Assembly: GCA_902518715.1 (NCBI GenBank)
Contig: CABYHU010000004.1
Span: forward strand, 1 to 64,000
Origin: an uncultured SAR86 cluster bacterium
GTDB taxonomy: Bacteria > Pseudomonadota > Gammaproteobacteria > Magnimaribacterales > D2472
Length of the DNA: 64,000 nt
Reading direction: 5' to 3'
Part shown: positions 46,037 to 57,042 of the stretch, one piece after another
Numbering within the stretch: the stretch's first letter is position 1
Layout: each line of letters starts with the position of its first letter
Program-made: the position numbers and the translations under genes
The notes under the pieces: generated by a model
Seen by the model: only the letters and a program-made list of their open reading frames with translations
Databases searched by the model: none
Told to the model about the DNA's origin: nothing

Positions 46037-48855
46037 CTAATCATTTCTTTAAGATATTTTCCTGTAAATGACTTTTTATCTTTAGCTACCTTTTCTGGTG
46101 AGCCATTTGCAATAAGTTGTCCACCTTGACTTCCACCCTCTGGCCCTAAGTCGATAATCCAGTCAGCTGTTTTGATGACGTCTAAATTATGTTCTATAAC
46201 AATAATTGTATTACCCTGTTCTTTTAGTCTGTGAAGAACCTTAAGTAGCAACTCAATGTCATGAAAGTGGAGACCAGTTGTTGGCTCATCCAAAATAAAT
46301 AAAGTTTTACCTGTACTTCTTTTAGACAACTCTTTTGCTAATTTGATTCTTTGAGCCTCTCCACCTGATAGAGTTGTAGCTGACTGACCAAGTGTAATAT
46401 ACCCAAGACCAACATCATACAAAGTTTGAAGCTTCTTTTTAATTGCAGGAATTTGATCAAAGAAAGATAATGCATCTTCAACTGTCATATTTAATACGTC
46501 ACTTATATTTTTATCTTTATATTTCACTTCAAGCGTTTGATCGTTGTATCTCGAACCATTGCAAACATCACACGTCACATAAACATCTGCAAGGAAATGC
46601 ATTTCAACTTTTATAAGACCATCGCCTTGACAAGCCTCGCATCTGCCACCTTTAACATTAAAACTGAATCTGCCTGGCTTATATCCTCTTGCTCTAGCTT
46701 CAATAGTTTGAGCAAATAGGTCTCGTATATTTGAGAATAAACCAATATAGGTTGCAGGATTAGATCTAGGAGTTCTTCCAATTGGTGATTGATCTATATC
46801 AATTACTTTATCTAAATTTTCAAGCCCCTTTATTTCTTTACATTTAACCTCTTTTTTTAGATTCGCTCTATTTAGCATAAATGAAGACATTGGAAGTAAA
46901 GTTTGATTGATTAGAGATGATTTTCCAGATCCCGATACTCCAGTTACAGCAGTAAATAAACCAACAGGTATTTCTATATCAATATTATTTAAGTTGTTAG
47001 CAAATGCAGATTTTATTTCGATAAACTTACCATTTGGTTTTGCTCTTTTTTTTGGGACTTTTATCTCTCTTTTTTTTGATAGAAATTTTGCAGTTATTGA
47101 GTTTTTATCTTTTAAGATTTTTTCAAAATCACCTTCAGCACATACTTTACCTCCATGCACACCTGCACCTGGTCCCATATCAATAATGTAATCTGCTTCG
47201 CGCATAGCATCCTCATCATGCTCAACAACAATTACAGTATTACCAAGATCTCTTAAGTTTTTAAGAGTCTCAATAAGCTTACCATTATCTCTTTGATGAA
47301 GGCCTATGCTGGGCTCATCAAGGATATATGTTACCCCAACAAGTCCAGATCCAATCTGACTAGCAAGCCTAATTCTTTGAGCCTCACCCCCTGAAAGAGA
47401 CTCAGCACTCCTATCCAATGCAAGATATCCAAGACCAACATTTTCAAGGAAGGAAAGTCTATCATTTATTTCTTTTAGAATTTTTTCAGCAATCTTTTTC
47501 TTATTACCTTGAAGTTTCAGTTTTGAAATAAATTCTAGACTTTCATTTATTCTCATTTCGGTTATAAGGTTTATTGGTGTATTTTTTATAAAAACATTTC
47601 TTGATTCTTTTTTAAGTCTAGAGCCATTGCATGCATCACATTTTTTATCAGAAAGTAGCTTTGAAAGTTCATTTCTCATATATTCAGAATCTGTATCTCT
47701 AAATCTTCTTTGCGTGTTTGTAATTACTCCCTCAAACTTATGCTTTCTCACTAATCTGCTTCCGCTCCTCCATCTTTTAGAAAAATCTATAACATCTTCA
47801 CTTCCCCAAAGGATAATTTTCTTTATTTCCTCGTCTAAATTCTTCCATTTTTCTGAAAGCGAAAAATTATAATGATTAGCTAGACATTTAAGTTGATAAA
47901 AGTAAAATCTATTTCTTCTTGTCCAGCCTTTAATTGCTCCATTATTTATTGATACATCTTCATCTGGAATAAGTTTTGAAGGATCAATAAATTGAATTAC
48001 TCCAAGACCATCGCATTTATCACAAGCGCCAAACGGACTATTGAAAGAAAACATTCTTGGCTCAAGCTCAGGAATAGAATAACCACACTCTGGACATGAA
48101 AAATTTGTTGAAAATAGAATAGATTCATTCTTACCATCCATGAAGTCAATCTCAATTATTCCATCCGAAAAGTTTGAAGCTGTCTCAACTGACTCTGCTA
48201 CACGTTGCCTAAATTCCTCATTATTTTTTACTACAAGCCTGTCTACAACTGCTGAAATATTATGTTTTTTATTTTTCTCTAATTCAGGAAATTCATCTAA
48301 AGAATAAATCTTTTCGTTAACTTTAGCCCTTACAAAACCTTCTTGTCGAAGGTCTTCATAAACAGCAAGATGTTCTCCTTTTTTACCCCTAACTATTGGA
48401 GCAATAATCATTATTTTTTGGCCTTTCTCAAAACTACATATTTGATCTGTAATCTCAGAAATAGATTTAGCTTTAAGCTCAATATCGTGATCTGGGCATT
48501 TAGGAGTACCAACTCGAGAATAAAGAAGTCTTAAGTAGTCATAAATCTCAGTAACAGTTCCTACAGTTGATCTAGGATTATGAGACGCAGATTTTTGTTC
48601 AATAGAAATAGCTGGGGAAAGCCCTTCAATTTGATCAACATCAGGTTTTTCCATCATAGATAAAAACTGTCTGGCATATGCTGAAAGTGATTCAACATAT
48701 CTTCTCTGACCTTCTGCATACAAGGTATCAAATGCTAAAGACGACTTTCCTGAGCCAGACAATCCAGTAATTACAACAAGTTTGTTTCTAGGAATATCAA
48801 CATCGATATTTTTTAAATTATGGGTACGAGCACCTTTAATTGATATGCTTTTCAT
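46033..48855 (-). CDS. uvrA: Excinuclease ABC subunit A
   Basis: [58 protein letters not shown]; duplicated Walker/signature motifs; zinc modules. Confidence 0.99.
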   Translation of the reverse strand: MKSISIKGARTHNLKNIDVDIPRNKLVVITGLSGSGKSSLAFDTLYAEGQRRYVESLSAYARQFLSMMEKPDVDQIEGLSPAISIEQKSASHNPRSTVGTVTEIYDYLRLLYSRVGTPKCPDHDIELKAKSISEITDQICSFEKGQKIMIIAPIVRGKKGEHLAVYEDLRQEGFVRAKVNEKIYSLDEFPELEKNKKHNISAVVDRLVVKNNEEFRQRVAESVETASNFSDGIIEIDFMDGKNESILFSTNFSCPECGYSIPELEPRMFSFNSPFGACDKCDGLGVIQFIDPSKLIPDEDVSINNGAIKGWTRRNRFYFYQLKCLANHYNFSLSEKWKNLDEEIKKIILWGSEDVIDFSKRWRSGSRLVRKHKFEGVITNTQRRFRDTDSEYMRNELSKLLSDKKCDACNGSRLKKESRNVFIKNTPINLITEMRINESLEFISKLKLQGNKKKIAEKILKEINDRLSFLENVGLGYLALDRSAESLSGGEAQRIRLASQIGSGLVGVTYILDEPSIGLHQRDNGKLIETLKNLRDLGNTVIVVEHDEDAMREADYIIDMGPGAGVHGGKVCAEGDFEKILKDKNSITAKFLSKKREIKVPKKRAKPNGKFIEIKSAFANNLNNIDIEIPVGLFTAVTGVSGSGKSSLINQTLLPMSSFMLNRANLKKEVKCKEIKGLENLDKVIDIDQSPIGRTPRSNPATYIGLFSNIRDLFAQTIEARARGYKPGRFSFNVKGGRCEACQGDGLIKVEMHFLADVYVTCDVCNGSRYNDQTLEVKYKDKNISDVLNMTVEDALSFFDQIPAIKKKLQTLYDVGLGYITLGQSATTLSGGEAQRIKLAKELSKRSTGKTLFILDEPTTGLHFHDIELLLKVLHRLKEQGNTIIVIEHNLDVIKTADWIIDLGPEGGSQGGQLIANGSPEKVAKDKKSFTGKYLKEMIS

Positions 48856-48912
48856 TTAAAATGTATGTAATAAGAAATATGGGTTAAACTTTTAATATTA
48901 TAAGAGGTAAAT

Positions 48913-49353
48913 ATGAGTAGAGGTGTAAATAAAGTAATTTTAGTAGGTAATTTAGGTCAAAAACCTGATATGAAGTATACCCAAAGCAATACCGCAGTAG
49001 CCAACTTAAGTTTGGCAACCTCGGAATCATGGAAAGATAAAGACAGCGGCGATTTAAAAACAAAGACTGAGTGGCATAGGGTTGTATATTTTGGAAAACT
49101 TGCTGAGATTGCAGAACAATATCTTGATAAAGGATCTAAAGTTTATGTTGAAGGCAAATTGCAAACAAGAAAATGGCAAGATCAGTCAGGAAATGATAGA
49201 TATACAACTGAGGTTCTGGGACAAGAGCTTACGATGCTTGATTCAAGAGGTGATTCTTCAGGATCCTCGTTTGAAAATAATAACTCAGGTATGAGCGAAG
49301 AGGATGTAAATCAAGATAATGGCGAATTCTCAGAAGAAGATATCCCTTTCTAG
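48913..49353 (+). CDS. ssb: Single-stranded DNA-binding protein
   Basis: [40 protein letters not shown], acidic tail EEDIPF; divergent from uvrA. Confidence 0.98.
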   Translation: MSRGVNKVILVGNLGQKPDMKYTQSNTAVANLSLATSESWKDKDSGDLKTKTEWHRVVYFGKLAEIAEQYLDKGSKVYVEGKLQTRKWQDQSGNDRYTTEVLGQELTMLDSRGDSSGSSFENNNSGMSEEDVNQDNGEFSEEDIPF

Positions 49354-49356
49354 ACT

Positions 49357-50214
49357 TTGAACTACAAGCACATCAAATTTGAAACTCAAGAATCAGTTGC
49401 CTTGATAAAGCTGAATCGACCAGAGAAACTCAATGCATTTACTTTAACCATGATGGAAGAGCTTTGTGATGCTTTTGATGTCATAGATAATGACGACAAA
49501 ATAAGAGCAACACTTATTACTGGTTCCGGAAGGGCATTCTGTGCAGGTGCTGATCTCTCAGGAGGAGAAAACACCTTTGTTAAAGAATTTGATACATCAG
49601 AAGAATATCCTCAAGATTACAATAAAGATGCTGGTGGGATTTTGACACTTAGAATGTATAAGTCACTTAAACCAATCATAACGGCCTGTAATGGTCCCGC
49701 TGTAGGTGTTGGAGCAACTCTTCAACTGGCAGCAGATATTAGAATTGCTTCAACAAGTGCAAGGTTCGGATTTGTTTTTTTAAATAGAGGAATTGTGAAT
49801 GATGCCAGTAGCTCATGGTTCCTTCCAAAAATAGTAGGCATATCAAAAGCCTTAGAGCTTTGCTTCTCTGGAAAGATTATTGATGCTAACGAAGCCAAAG
49901 AGATTGGGCTTATTTCATATATTTTCGAAGACGATGAAATGCTTGAGAAATCTCTAGATTATTGTAAAGATCTTGCCAAGAAATCTGCTCCTGTTTCAGT
50001 TGCAATGGCGCGGAGATTATTTTGGACTTCGCTTGGAGATAATGGACCTGAAAGATCTCATGATTTGGAAAGTATTTTCATAAGCTCAAGAGGAAAGTCT
50101 GGAGATGCTAGGGAAGGTGTGACCTCATTTTTGGAAAAACGAACTGCTGACTTCCCAAATTCAGTGTCAGAGGATTTGCCAAAAGATTTTCTAGAAAAAA
50201 TTGAAAAAAAGTAA
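49357..50214 (+). CDS. Enoyl-CoA hydratase/isomerase family protein (TTG start)
   Basis: VALIKLNRPEKLNAFTLTMMEEL, ITGSGRAFCAGADLSGG, KPIITACNGPAVGVGATLQLAADIRIAS. Confidence 0.92.
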   Translation: MNYKHIKFETQESVALIKLNRPEKLNAFTLTMMEELCDAFDVIDNDDKIRATLITGSGRAFCAGADLSGGENTFVKEFDTSEEYPQDYNKDAGGILTLRMYKSLKPIITACNGPAVGVGATLQLAADIRIASTSARFGFVFLNRGIVNDASSSWFLPKIVGISKALELCFSGKIIDANEAKEIGLISYIFEDDEMLEKSLDYCKDLAKKSAPVSVAMARRLFWTSLGDNGPERSHDLESIFISSRGKSGDAREGVTSFLEKRTADFPNSVSEDLPKDFLEKIEKK

Positions 50215-50221
50215 CAGCTTT

Positions 50222-51430
50222 TTAATCCTTGCTAAAAATTAAACAAGCATTTGTACCACCGAATCCAAATGAATTACTCATAAATGAATTAATGTTTTCA
50301 TTGTTTTCTTTAGTTACTAAATTAATATCACCAATTTCTTCTACGGCATCTTCAACATTTATTGAAGGTGAAATAAAGCCTTCATTCATCATTATCATTG
50401 AATAAATAACTTCCTGAGCTCCAGTTGCACCTAGTGAATGACCTGTAAGGGATTTCGTTGAACTTAAGAAGGGATTTTGAGAATTGAATACCTCTTTAAT
50501 TGCATTTATTTCAGCAATATCTCCCACCGGAGTACTTGTTCCATGCGCATTAATGTAGTCTACTTGTTGTCCATATTGAGAGAGAGCTTCACTCATGCAT
50601 CTAGCTGCTCCTTCTCCAGAGGGAGCAACCATATCGTAACCATCTGAATTTGCACAAAAGCCTTTGAGAGTTCCATAAATGTTTGCACCTCTTTTTAATG
50701 CATTTTCTTTTTCTTCAAGTATTACCATCCCAGAACCACCTGCTATGACAAAACCATCTCTATTTTGATCAAATGGTCTTGATGCTAGCGAAGGTTGCTC
50801 ATTAAATTTTGAACTCAATGCACCCATTGCATCAAATAGAGATGATGATGACCAATGCTCATCCTCGCCACCACCAGCAATCACAATATCCTGTAAACCG
50901 TTTTGAATAAGGTTTGCTCCGTGACCAATACAGTGCGCGCTTGTCGAACAAGCCGAAGTAATCGAATAGTTAACGCCTTTAATTTTTAATGCTGTTGATA
51001 AAACAGCAGAAACAGTGCTTCCCATTGCTTTAGGAACAGCATAGGGCCCAACTCGTTTTGGTCCTTTAGATCTAGTGATGTCTGCAGCCTCTATCTGAAC
51101 CGAAGAAGAAGCTCCTCCAGAACCTGCAACAAGGCCAACACGCGGAGAGGATATATCATCTTCATTTAGTCCAGCATCCTTGAGAGCATCTTTAGCAGCG
51201 AGATATGCATATGCAGATGCATTGCCCATAAATCTTAAAACTTTTCTATCAATTAATTGCTTCAAATCTATATCAATAGGTCCACATACATGACTCCTAA
51301 AACCCATATCAACATATTCTTGATTTAATTTGATACCAGATTTACCTGCCTTAAGATTTTTTGAAACAGTATCTAAATTATTCCCAATACAGGATATTAA
51401 TCCCATTCCTGTAACAACTACTTCACGCAT
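50222..51430 (-). CDS. fabB: 3-oxoacyl-ACP synthase I FabB (start [13 protein letters not shown] track extends to 51529)
   Basis: [58 protein letters not shown]; paired with fabA. Confidence 0.95.
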   Translation of the reverse strand: MREVVVTGMGLISCIGNNLDTVSKNLKAGKSGIKLNQEYVDMGFRSHVCGPIDIDLKQLIDRKVLRFMGNASAYAYLAAKDALKDAGLNEDDISSPRVGLVAGSGGASSSVQIEAADITRSKGPKRVGPYAVPKAMGSTVSAVLSTALKIKGVNYSITSACSTSAHCIGHGANLIQNGLQDIVIAGGGEDEHWSSSSLFDAMGALSSKFNEQPSLASRPFDQNRDGFVIAGGSGMVILEEKENALKRGANIYGTLKGFCANSDGYDMVAPSGEGAARCMSEALSQYGQQVDYINAHGTSTPVGDIAEINAIKEVFNSQNPFLSSTKSLTGHSLGATGAQEVIYSMIMMNEGFISPSINVEDAVEEIGDINLVTKENNENINSFMSNSFGFGGTNACLIFSKD

Positions 51431-51431
51431 C

Positions 51432-51959
51432 TTAAAACTTGCTTGGATCAGCAAAAAGTCCAACCTTAAGGTTATCTGCTGAATAAACATGTTTATCGTC
51501 CACAAACATATCAGCATCAGAAAAACCAACTACAGTTCCTCGGTTTATAACTCTTTTTATATCAAGAACATAGTTAACTTTTTTTGCCGTTGGTAGTACC
51601 TGGCCAAAGAATTTAACTTTTTCAGCTCCTAAAGCTCTTCCAATTCCAGGTAATTCATTCCAGCACAGAAAGAAACCTAGCAATTGCCACATTGCATCAA
51701 GCCCCAGGCATCCTGGCATAACAGGATCTTCTTTAAAATGGCAATCAAAGAACCAGAGATCAGGATTTACATCGAGCTCTGCATAAACCTCACCTTTTGA
51801 ATATTTACCACCAGTATTATTTATCTTAGTGATGCGATCAAACATAAGCATTGGATCAACTGGAAGCCTACCATTGCCTTCACCAAATAGTTGACCAAAT
51901 CCGCAATCAACAAGATCTTCTTTTGAATAGGATTCTTTGGGTTTAAATGCTTTATTCAT
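51432..51959 (-). CDS. fabA: 3-hydroxydecanoyl-ACP dehydratase/isomerase FabA
   Basis: [51 protein letters not shown]. Confidence 0.97.
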   Translation of the reverse strand: MNKAFKPKESYSKEDLVDCGFGQLFGEGNGRLPVDPMLMFDRITKINNTGGKYSKGEVYAELDVNPDLWFFDCHFKEDPVMPGCLGLDAMWQLLGFFLCWNELPGIGRALGAEKVKFFGQVLPTAKKVNYVLDIKRVINRGTVVGFSDADMFVDDKHVYSADNLKVGLFADPSKF

Positions 51960-52908
51960 ATCTATTTTTTAAGCTTTCAGACAAGTTTAACATCTCATCA
52001 CGAATTTCTTTATTAGATATCTGATTGATGCATTTACTAATTTCATTACTATAGTTTTGGATTAAAGAATTACATTTATTAAAAGCATTCGAAGAAGAAA
52101 CAAAGTCTGCAACTTCTTCTATACTAAAGTCTTTATTCTTAAGTTTTTTTAAGATCTTTGAACTATCTTTTTTGCTTGAATTTTTAAGCGCGAAATAGAG
52201 CGGATAAGTTATTTTATACTCAAGGATATCTTGCATTTCCGGTTTTCCAATATTTCCCTTACTTACTCCATAATCAAGCAAATCATCTCTAACTTGAAAT
52301 GCAATTCCAATAAGTCTTGCAGCTTTTGAAATATTCTCAATAAATGGGATTGATTTACCAGAAAGCATTGCAGCACTTTTTGCAGAGGCTTCAAACAACC
52401 TCCCAGTTTTATAATAACTAATTTTTTTTAGCTGCTGGAGCGAGGTATTTAAATTATTTTTATTTGCAAGCTGCATTAATTCACCCTCAGCAATTTTATT
52501 AGTAGCAGAGCTTAGTTCATCAATTACTTTGAAATTTCCTATTTCATTCATAAGCATAAAAGCTTTGGAGTAAATAAAATCACCAATTAGCACGCCATGC
52601 GAGTTTGACCAAGCAACATTTACAGTTGTTTTGCCTCTACGAAGGTCAGAATTATCAATAATATCGTCGTGAACAAGTGTTGCAGTATGGAGAAGTTCAA
52701 TGATAGCTGCGAGCTTTACTCTATTTTGCTGATTTTTATTCATTCCATAAGAGCTAATTAGACTGATAGATGCTCGCACCTTCTTTCCAGATTTATCAAA
52801 AATGTAATCATAAAGATCCTTAACCACAGGCTCCTTGCTTAAATTCTTCCTCATCAAGCTTTCAACTTTTTTGAGATCTTTTTTTAGATTATTACTTAAA
52901 TTAGGCAT
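51952..52908 (-). CDS. ispB: Long-chain polyprenyl diphosphate synthase (octaprenyl type)
   Basis: [63 protein letters not shown]; divergent from rplU. Confidence 0.93.
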   Translation of the reverse strand: MPNLSNNLKKDLKKVESLMRKNLSKEPVVKDLYDYIFDKSGKKVRASISLISSYGMNKNQQNRVKLAAIIELLHTATLVHDDIIDNSDLRRGKTTVNVAWSNSHGVLIGDFIYSKAFMLMNEIGNFKVIDELSSATNKIAEGELMQLANKNNLNTSLQQLKKISYYKTGRLFEASAKSAAMLSGKSIPFIENISKAARLIGIAFQVRDDLLDYGVSKGNIGKPEMQDILEYKITYPLYFALKNSSKKDSSKILKKLKNKDFSIEEVADFVSSSNAFNKCNSLIQNYSNEISKCINQISNKEIRDEMLNLSESLKNRYE

Positions 52909-52942
52909 GTTTATGGTTTGGATTAAAAATTATACCTAACTA

Positions 52943-52971
52943 TTGATAAATTCCGCATATCAGCGTATATT
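52943..52971 (+). promoter_or_regulatory. Sigma-70-type promoter for rplU-rpmA-obgE: TTGATA-N17-TATATT
   Basis: ttgata (52943-52948), 17-nt spacer, tatatt (52966-52971), followed by TTGCCAAC. Confidence 0.6.
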
Positions 52972-52993
52972 TTGCCAACTTTCGGATTTAATA

Positions 52994-53311
52994 ATGTACG
53001 CAGTAATTGAAACAGGTGGGAAACAGCACAAAGTAGAGGAGGGTCAAACTCTTCTAATTGATCTTATATCCGATGATAAAAAAAAGATTACTTTTGATAA
53101 TGTACTTCTATATTCTGATGATGAGACTGTCGAAATTGGGCAACCATACCTTTCAAATGTAAAGGTTACTGCAAAGATTATTGACGAAGTTAAAGGAGCT
53201 AAATTATCAATTCTTAGATTTAGAAGAAGAAAGCATAGTATGCGCAAACAAGGGCATAGAGCTAAATATACTAAAATAGAGATTGATAAAATTAAACTTG
53301 AGAGCAAATAA
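52994..53311 (+). CDS. rplU: 50S ribosomal protein L21 (start [11 protein letters not shown])
   Basis: [53 protein letters not shown]. Confidence 0.98.
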   Translation: MYAVIETGGKQHKVEEGQTLLIDLISDDKKKITFDNVLLYSDDETVEIGQPYLSNVKVTAKIIDEVKGAKLSILRFRRRKHSMRKQGHRAKYTKIEIDKIKLESK

Positions 53312-53568
53312 TGGCACATAAGAAAGCTGGTGGTTCCAGTAAGAACGGCAGAGATTCCCAATCCAAAAGACTTGGAGTTAAAAGGTTTGGTGGTCAGCTT
53401 GTGAAGGCTGGTGAAATAATTATCAGACAAAGAGGAACAAACACTCATCCAGGTGTAAATGTTGGAATGGGCAAGGATCATACATTATTTGCAAAAGAAT
53501 CAGGCGTTGTTCAATTTACTTATAAAGGTCCAAGAAAGAGGAAAACTGTAAATATAGTTCCTCAGTAA
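53311..53568 (+). CDS. rpmA: 50S ribosomal protein L27
   Basis: [48 protein letters not shown]. Confidence 0.99.
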   Translation: MAHKKAGGSSKNGRDSQSKRLGVKRFGGQLVKAGEIIIRQRGTNTHPGVNVGMGKDHTLFAKESGVVQFTYKGPRKRKTVNIVPQ

Positions 53569-53572
53569 ATTC

Positions 53573-54559
53573 ATGAATTTCATTGACGAAGCTCTGCTTG
53601 AAATTAAGGCAGGATCCGGTGGTTCTGGTTGCCTGAGCTTTAGAAGAGAAAAATATATTCCCAGAGGCGGTCCAGATGGCGGGGATGGTGGTAGAGGCGG
53701 AGATGTTTTCCTTAAAGTTAATAAGAACATAAATACATTAGTTGATTTTCATCACAAAAAAGTTATTCAAGCCAAAAATGGCAGAAATGGTTCTGGTAAA
53801 AATATGAAAGGTCAAGATGGAGAATCTATTTTTTTATCAGTACCTCAAGGGACCGTTGTTCTTGATGCAGATACCGGTGATCTAATAATTGATTGCAATG
53901 AAGAAAAAGACTACTTGCTTGCGAAGGGAGGTGATGGAGGATTAGGCAATGCACGTTTCAAATCTAGTACAAATCAAGCACCACGAAAAATTACAAAAGG
54001 TGAAGATGGCGAATCCATAAATATAAAACTGGAACTCAGGTCTTTAGCGGATGTTGGCTTAGTTGGATTCCCTAATGCTGGAAAGTCTACCTTTCTTAAC
54101 ACAGTCTCTTCGGCAAAGCCCAAAATAGCAGATTACCCTTTTACTACATTGAGACCTCACCTTGGAACAATTAAATACTCTGATAATAGTTTTGTAATTG
54201 CAGATATACCAGGAATTATAGAAGGCGCATCTGATGGTCACGGGCTTGGTATTAAGTTTTTAAAGCATATATCAAGAACAGGAATCCTTCTTTTCTTTCT
54301 TGAAGCTTTTTCAGAAATTTCGGTACAGGATCAATTTCTGAAACTGAAGAAAGAATTAGGAGATTTTTCAGAAAGACTTTTAGAAAAAGAGTTTTATATA
54401 GTTGTTACAAAAATTGATCTAATTGATGAAGAGACTAGATTAGAAACTTTAAATACTTTTAATGCTAAGGAATTTACAAATATTTTTGGTATTTCTTCAG
54501 TAACGGGTGAGGGCGTTCAAGAACTTCTTGACGATATATCGAGAAAGATTTTTATTTAG
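53573..54559 (+). CDS. obgE: GTPase ObgE/CgtA
   Basis: MNFIDEALLEIKAGSGGSGCLSFRREKYIPRGGPDGGDGGRGGDV, VGLVGFPNAGKSTFLNTVSSAKPKIADYPFTTLRPHLG. Confidence 0.98.
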   Translation: MNFIDEALLEIKAGSGGSGCLSFRREKYIPRGGPDGGDGGRGGDVFLKVNKNINTLVDFHHKKVIQAKNGRNGSGKNMKGQDGESIFLSVPQGTVVLDADTGDLIIDCNEEKDYLLAKGGDGGLGNARFKSSTNQAPRKITKGEDGESINIKLELRSLADVGLVGFPNAGKSTFLNTVSSAKPKIADYPFTTLRPHLGTIKYSDNSFVIADIPGIIEGASDGHGLGIKFLKHISRTGILLFFLEAFSEISVQDQFLKLKKELGDFSERLLEKEFYIVVTKIDLIDEETRLETLNTFNAKEFTNIFGISSVTGEGVQELLDDISRKIFI

Positions 54560-54818
54560 AGATTTTTTTAACAGCAGCAGTTAGTCTACTCTTTGTTCTG
54601 GCAGCAGCATTTTTGTGAATAACTTTTTTTGAAGCGGCTGAATCAAGGACTTTTTCAGCAGTTTTTAAGAGGTCTGAAGCTTTTGCAGCATCATTTTCCT
54701 CAATTGCATATCTGACAGCTTTAACTGCTGTTCTTGTTTGAGACCTCTGACTATGTCTAAGCTTATATCTTGCTTTATTTTGTCTAGCTCTCTTTTCTGC
54801 TTGTTTTGAATTAGCCAT
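54552..54818 (-). CDS. rpsT: 30S ribosomal protein S20
   Basis: MANSKQAEKRARQNKARYKLRHSQRSQTRTAVKAV...IHKNAAARTKSRLTAAVKK. Confidence 0.98.
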   Translation of the reverse strand: MANSKQAEKRARQNKARYKLRHSQRSQTRTAVKAVRYAIEENDAAKASDLLKTAEKVLDSAASKKVIHKNAAARTKSRLTAAVKKISK

Positions 54819-54880
54819 AAAATGTTATAAAAAGTTGTGCAAGTTTAATCATCTGTGCCTAAAATGTCCACCCTTTCAGG

Positions 54881-55702
54881 TTATTTCGTTAATAACCTCT
54901 TAAAGGCTTTATCAAGGATCTTTCTTGGAATGAGATTTAACATTTTATCTGTTATGCCAGCAACTATATATCTTGGTTTAGGATTCTTAGAATTAACAAT
55001 TTTCTCAACTTTTTTGGCTACTCGATGAGCTGGAATAGCTATGCTTCTTGCTCTTTTAAGAGTGCCATCCAGTTTTTTTATTGCTGATGCATATTCTGTA
55101 TCCTTATATTGTTTTTCCTTCTCATCTTTTTCAAACTTATCCCAAATTGATGATTCAATTGCACCAGGACCAATTACAACTACTTTGATATTATGGATTT
55201 GAAGTTCTCTTCGCATTGATTCAGAAATTCCTTCAAGTGCAAATTTACTGCCACAATATGATCCCTGCATTGGCAGACCAATCTTACCGGCCATTGAGCT
55301 TATATTAATTATAGTTGCTGATGTGGATTTTTTAAGCATTGGTAGGAATGATTGCGAGCAATTTAATGGCCCCATAACATTGACTTCGAAGACTTTTCTT
55401 ACTTCATTAGATTCTACATACTCCATAGGACCAGAAATATTAATACCTGCATTATTTACCAGACAATTTAAGCCATTTTTACCCAAATGAGATTCAACTA
55501 AATTAGCCGCCTCCTTAATTGCATAAATGTCTGTGACATCAAAAATAAGAGGAGTGAAATTTTCTCCACATATATCTGCTAGTTTATCCCCATCATTTTG
55601 ATTTCTTATACTCCCGAAAACTTTCCAACCAATTTGTGAGAAGTGTTCACATATTGCAGCTCCAATTCCTGAAGAAGATCCTGTGACTAATATAGATTTC
55701 AT
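54881..55702 (-). CDS. Short-chain dehydrogenase/reductase (SDR) family protein
   Basis: ILVTGSSSGIGAAICEHF, LVNNAGINISGP, NISSMAGKIGLPMQGSYCGSKFALEGISESMRREL. Confidence 0.92.
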   Translation of the reverse strand: MKSILVTGSSSGIGAAICEHFSQIGWKVFGSIRNQNDGDKLADICGENFTPLIFDVTDIYAIKEAANLVESHLGKNGLNCLVNNAGINISGPMEYVESNEVRKVFEVNVMGPLNCSQSFLPMLKKSTSATIINISSMAGKIGLPMQGSYCGSKFALEGISESMRRELQIHNIKVVVIGPGAIESSIWDKFEKDEKEKQYKDTEYASAIKKLDGTLKRARSIAIPAHRVAKKVEKIVNSKNPKPRYIVAGITDKMLNLIPRKILDKAFKRLLTK

Positions 55703-55721
55703 GTAATCATTTTATACTAAA

Positions 55722-56072
55722 TGGTGGAGGCGGCGGGAATTGAACCCGCGTCCGTTAGTCCTTCAACCTCGCTTCTACATGTTTAGCTCATTCTATTATC
55801 ATTTGCCTTGAAAACCCGAAGAGCAGGACATCAAGGTAGATCTCGATTTAAGTTTCATCAAGTTATGCTCGAGAAGCATAACTTAACTAGGCTACGTAAA
55901 TGACCGCTGTTTCAGACCGTAACCATTCTTTACAGCAGGTTTAGCTATTTAAGCAGCTAAAGCGTAGTTGTCGTTATTTGCAACTAAAATTTTGAAGTAA
56001 TTTTTACAAGAAAACTTCATTCTTGACATGCGCTTTGGAATCCAATAAAAACGTCGAATCCTATTCGCCCCC
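55722..56072 (-). ncRNA. ssrA: tmRNA (SsrA), encoded tag ANNDNYALAA
   Basis: Reverse complement starts GGGGGCGAATAGGATTCGACG and ends GGACGCGGGTTCAATTCCCGCCGCCTCCACCA; 7-bp acceptor pairing; tag ORF GCAAATAACGACAACTACGCTTTAGCTGCTTAA at 55949-55981; adjacent smpB. Confidence 0.97.
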
Positions 56073-56096
56073 AAAAAGGGATGAAATTATACAATA

Positions 56097-56552
56097 TTAT
56101 TTATTTTTAAGAGAAGATTTTAGTGTCCTTGCCTGGTCTCTTTTCCAATCTCTTTCTTTAATATCCTGTCTCCTGTCATATGATTTTTTACCCTTTCCAA
56201 CGACGATATCGCATTTAACAAGATTGTTTTTCCAATACATTTTTTTTAAAACGCACGTAAGACCCTTTTTCTTAACGGAATCATCCAATTGAAAAATTTC
56301 TTTTTTATTTAATAAAAGTTTTTTTGATCTTGTCGGATCAAGGTTTTCATTTTTTAGAGAACTTGGTGGATCAATTTTAAGGCCAATAAGCCAAGCTTCT
56401 TCTTTAATAAGCCGCACATAGGAATCTTTAACATCAACTCTTCCTTCTCTAAGAGATTTAACTTCCCAGCCCTTGAGCATAATCCCTGCCTCGAAAGACT
56501 TAATAAAAGTAAAGTTCCTTGAAGCATTTTTATTAGTGACAATTGCGGTCAT
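56097..56552 (-). CDS. smpB: SsrA-binding protein SmpB
   Basis: NKNASRNFTFIKSFEAGIMLKGWEVKSLREGRVDVKDSYVRL, KKSYDRRQDIKERDWKRDQARTLK. Confidence 0.98.
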   Translation of the reverse strand: MTAIVTNKNASRNFTFIKSFEAGIMLKGWEVKSLREGRVDVKDSYVRLIKEEAWLIGLKIDPPSSLKNENLDPTRSKKLLLNKKEIFQLDDSVKKKGLTCVLKKMYWKNNLVKCDIVVGKGKKSYDRRQDIKERDWKRDQARTLKSSLKNK

Positions 56553-56598
56553 AACTTATAATTTTAACTTAGAATCAATAGACGCAATAAAATTATAT

Positions 56599-57030
56599 AT
56601 GCCCTTAAAAACCATTCAATTTTACGGATATCTTGGAGTACTGCCATTTATACTTTTTACGATAGCACCATGGCTTAGTTCTGATTTCTCTGATATCTCT
56701 CTGAAGGCAATATCATTTTATGGTGGAGTGATTATTTCATTCTTGGGTGGGACTGCTTGGGGATGGACTCCTAATAGCTCGGCCAATATAAGATTTGGGA
56801 TAGCATGCACATTTATAAATTTGGTAATCATATTTTTTGTTTTTGAAAACTTTCTTATTGCTTTAGTGATCTGCTTTTTAGCATTTCCATTATTTCTCTT
56901 TTACGAAACCAATAATAACTCTAGTTTTAAAAATGATAGCGAATATGCCGAAATGAGAAGGATTCTTACTTTATTAGTAACAATCTGCTATTTTATATGT
57001 CTTGCATTTGTTTTTAACCCATATACCTAG
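56599..57030 (+). CDS. DUF3429-like integral membrane protein (start MPLKTIQFYG; ORF track begins 56473)
   Basis: IQFYGYLGVLPFILFTIAPWL...SFYGGVIISFLGGTAWGW, several predicted TM helices. Confidence 0.65.
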   Translation: MPLKTIQFYGYLGVLPFILFTIAPWLSSDFSDISLKAISFYGGVIISFLGGTAWGWTPNSSANIRFGIACTFINLVIIFFVFENFLIALVICFLAFPLFLFYETNNNSSFKNDSEYAEMRRILTLLVTICYFICLAFVFNPYT

Positions 57031-57042
57031 CTGGAGGCAATA

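Noticed and set aside
51431-51529. 33-aa N-terminal extension of the fabB ORF
   Set aside because: Overlaps the fabA 3' end; canonical FabB start is [10 protein letters not shown] at 51430.
56023-56292. 89-aa plus-strand ORF
   Set aside because: Antisense to tmRNA 5' end and the smpB 3' part; no recognisable domain.
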